DNA of 64,000 nucleotides from Fusobacterium massiliense. Its GTDB lineage: Bacteria; Fusobacteriota; Fusobacteriia; Fusobacteriales; Fusobacteriaceae. Positions 63,309-64,000 of the stretch are shown in pieces. Made by a program: the position numbers and the translations under genes. Where the stretch lies: positions 186,001-250,000 of the forward strand of contig NZ_LT608326.1 of the NCBI RefSeq assembly GCF_900095705.1, read 5' to 3'. Each line of letters opens with the position of its first letter. Within the stretch, counting starts at the first letter, position 1. The notes under the pieces were generated by a model, which was not told the origin of the DNA, searched no databases, and worked only from the letters and a program-made list of their open reading frames with translations.

Positions 63309-63332
63309 AACTCACACCTCTCTCTTTTTTTG

Positions 63333-63359
63333 TTAGCACTCATTTAAAAAGAGTGCTAA
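63333..63359. promoter_or_regulatory. CIRCE operator
   Basis: TTAGCACTC (63333-63341), 9-base spacer, GAGTGCTAA (63351-63359): a perfect CIRCE element between the promoter and hrcA. HrcA binding here is well established for this element. Confidence 0.97.
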
Positions 63360-63372
63360 GATTTATAAAAAC

Positions 63373-63401
63373 ATAATACTACAGTATTTTTATTTTGTCA
63401 A
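63373..63401 (-). promoter_or_regulatory. heat-shock operon promoter
   Basis: Minus strand: -35 TTGACA (63396-63401), 17-base spacer, -10 TATTAT (63373-63378). Confidence 0.8.
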
Positions 63402-63409
63402 TAACTTTT

Positions 63410-63973
63410 TTATTTTACTATTTCTAAACTTGGAGAGTTTATAAAATCATAAGGAAAGACAAAAATTCCCCCATCTGAATCTATATCTAGTTCAATCCCC
63501 AATTCTTTTGCAGTTATGTAATATACATACCAAATATACTGAGAGCAATAAAACCCATTTGTGTCCATTTTATCTGTGTGTATTTTATAACTTTCTCCAA
63601 AATATTTTTTTATATTTTCAACAAGTTTTTTTCTAAATACATCATTCATATCTTTATATCTTAAAATTAAAAACTTTCTATTTTCTTCAAGCCAATAATT
63701 AAGATCTATTGCATAAGATTTTTCTCCAACTTTAGGATAATCTAAAACTAAAGTATTTGTCCCCATAATAGCTGCATGTCCAAATATACCTGTAGGATTT
63801 AATTCTTTTTCTTTTACAATAATATCTCCCTCCTGTACGTCTAACATAACAAAAGGGCCCTTAATTCCTTTCCATTCAACCTTTTCTTTTTTACTATAAT
63901 TTTTTGTATTTATATTAGTACAAGCTGTTAATAATATTAAACTACTTAAAAGAATTAATTTTATTTTTTTCAT
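63410..63973 (-). CDS. lipoprotein with permuted papain-like (YiiX-type) domain
   Basis: 187 residues. Lipoprotein signal LILLSSLILLTAC with lipobox cysteine. The body has VQEGDIIV, the histidine in GHAAIM and the cysteine in FYCSQYIWYVY, the arrangement of YiiX/YebB-like permuted NlpC/P60 amidases. It would act at the inner or outer membrane, on peptidoglycan or lipid amides; substrate unknown. Confidence 0.75.
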   Translation of the reverse strand: MKKIKLILLSSLILLTACTNINTKNYSKKEKVEWKGIKGPFVMLDVQEGDIIVKEKELNPTGIFGHAAIMGTNTLVLDYPKVGEKSYAIDLNYWLEENRKFLILRYKDMNDVFRKKLVENIKKYFGESYKIHTDKMDTNGFYCSQYIWYVYYITAKELGIELDIDSDGGIFVFPYDFINSPSLEIVK

Positions 63974-64000
63974 TTTGACCCCCAGTTCTATTTTTATTTA

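Overview
The window is AT-rich (roughly a quarter G+C by eye) and gene-dense. It has tandem tRNA genes, an RNF complex, Rib, Thi and heat-shock operons, and proteins and codon use typical of Fusobacterium, most likely F. nucleatum or a close relative. This assignment is inferred from gene content and protein character; no database search was run.

Layout. 1-7.8 kb: a divergent cluster with genes for a methylthioribose kinase, an MtnA-type isomerase, an NhaC-type antiporter, an iron-type alcohol dehydrogenase, a MocR regulator and a class II aldolase, next to an AbgT-type transporter. Together these look like a 5-methylthioribose/5-deoxyribose salvage route of the DHAP-shunt type. 7.9-20.1 kb: M32 carboxypeptidase, D-Ala-D-Ala carboxypeptidase, a nifS-nifU pair, endonuclease III, TyrS, a branched-chain amino acid carrier, an ExoIII-ArsC fusion, three shikimate-pathway genes and a MORN-type protein. 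20.4-30 kb: an ABC importer of the TrpXYZ type, two tRNAs, and a riboflavin operon (ribH-ribD-ribE-ribBA) behind an FMN riboswitch, followed by PEP carboxylase. 30.2-32.1 kb: a small unknown gene, an HlyD-family remnant and an array of 11 tRNAs. 33.8-39 kb: the rnfCDGEAB operon. 39-47.8 kb: Pth, transporters, a DUF438/PAS protein, an Mrp ATPase and thiD-thiE. 47.8-48.1 kb: a candidate type I toxin-antitoxin locus. 48.3-57.3 kb: a compact type IV pilus / type II secretion-like operon. 57.4-57.9 kb: tRNA-Ala and tmRNA. 57.9-63.4 kb: the hrcA-grpE-dnaK-(ogt)-dnaJ heat-shock region under a CIRCE operator. 63.4-64 kb: a lipoprotein amidase.

Two layers are not explained by ordinary genes. The first is a dispersed intergenic element of about 110-130 bp, made of a long imperfect hairpin plus an AT-rich tail. 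It is present in about 14 copies; in some the hairpin core is inverted relative to its flanks, and one copy carries compensatory changes in both arms. The second is the locus at 47.8-48.1 kb. A 22-residue hydrophobic peptide gene with a hairpin-sequestered ribosome binding site faces a short RNA gene with a consensus promoter, and two pairs of direct repeats make the two RNAs complementary near their 5' ends. This geometry resembles the Fst/RNA II par system, but the peptide is not one I recognise.
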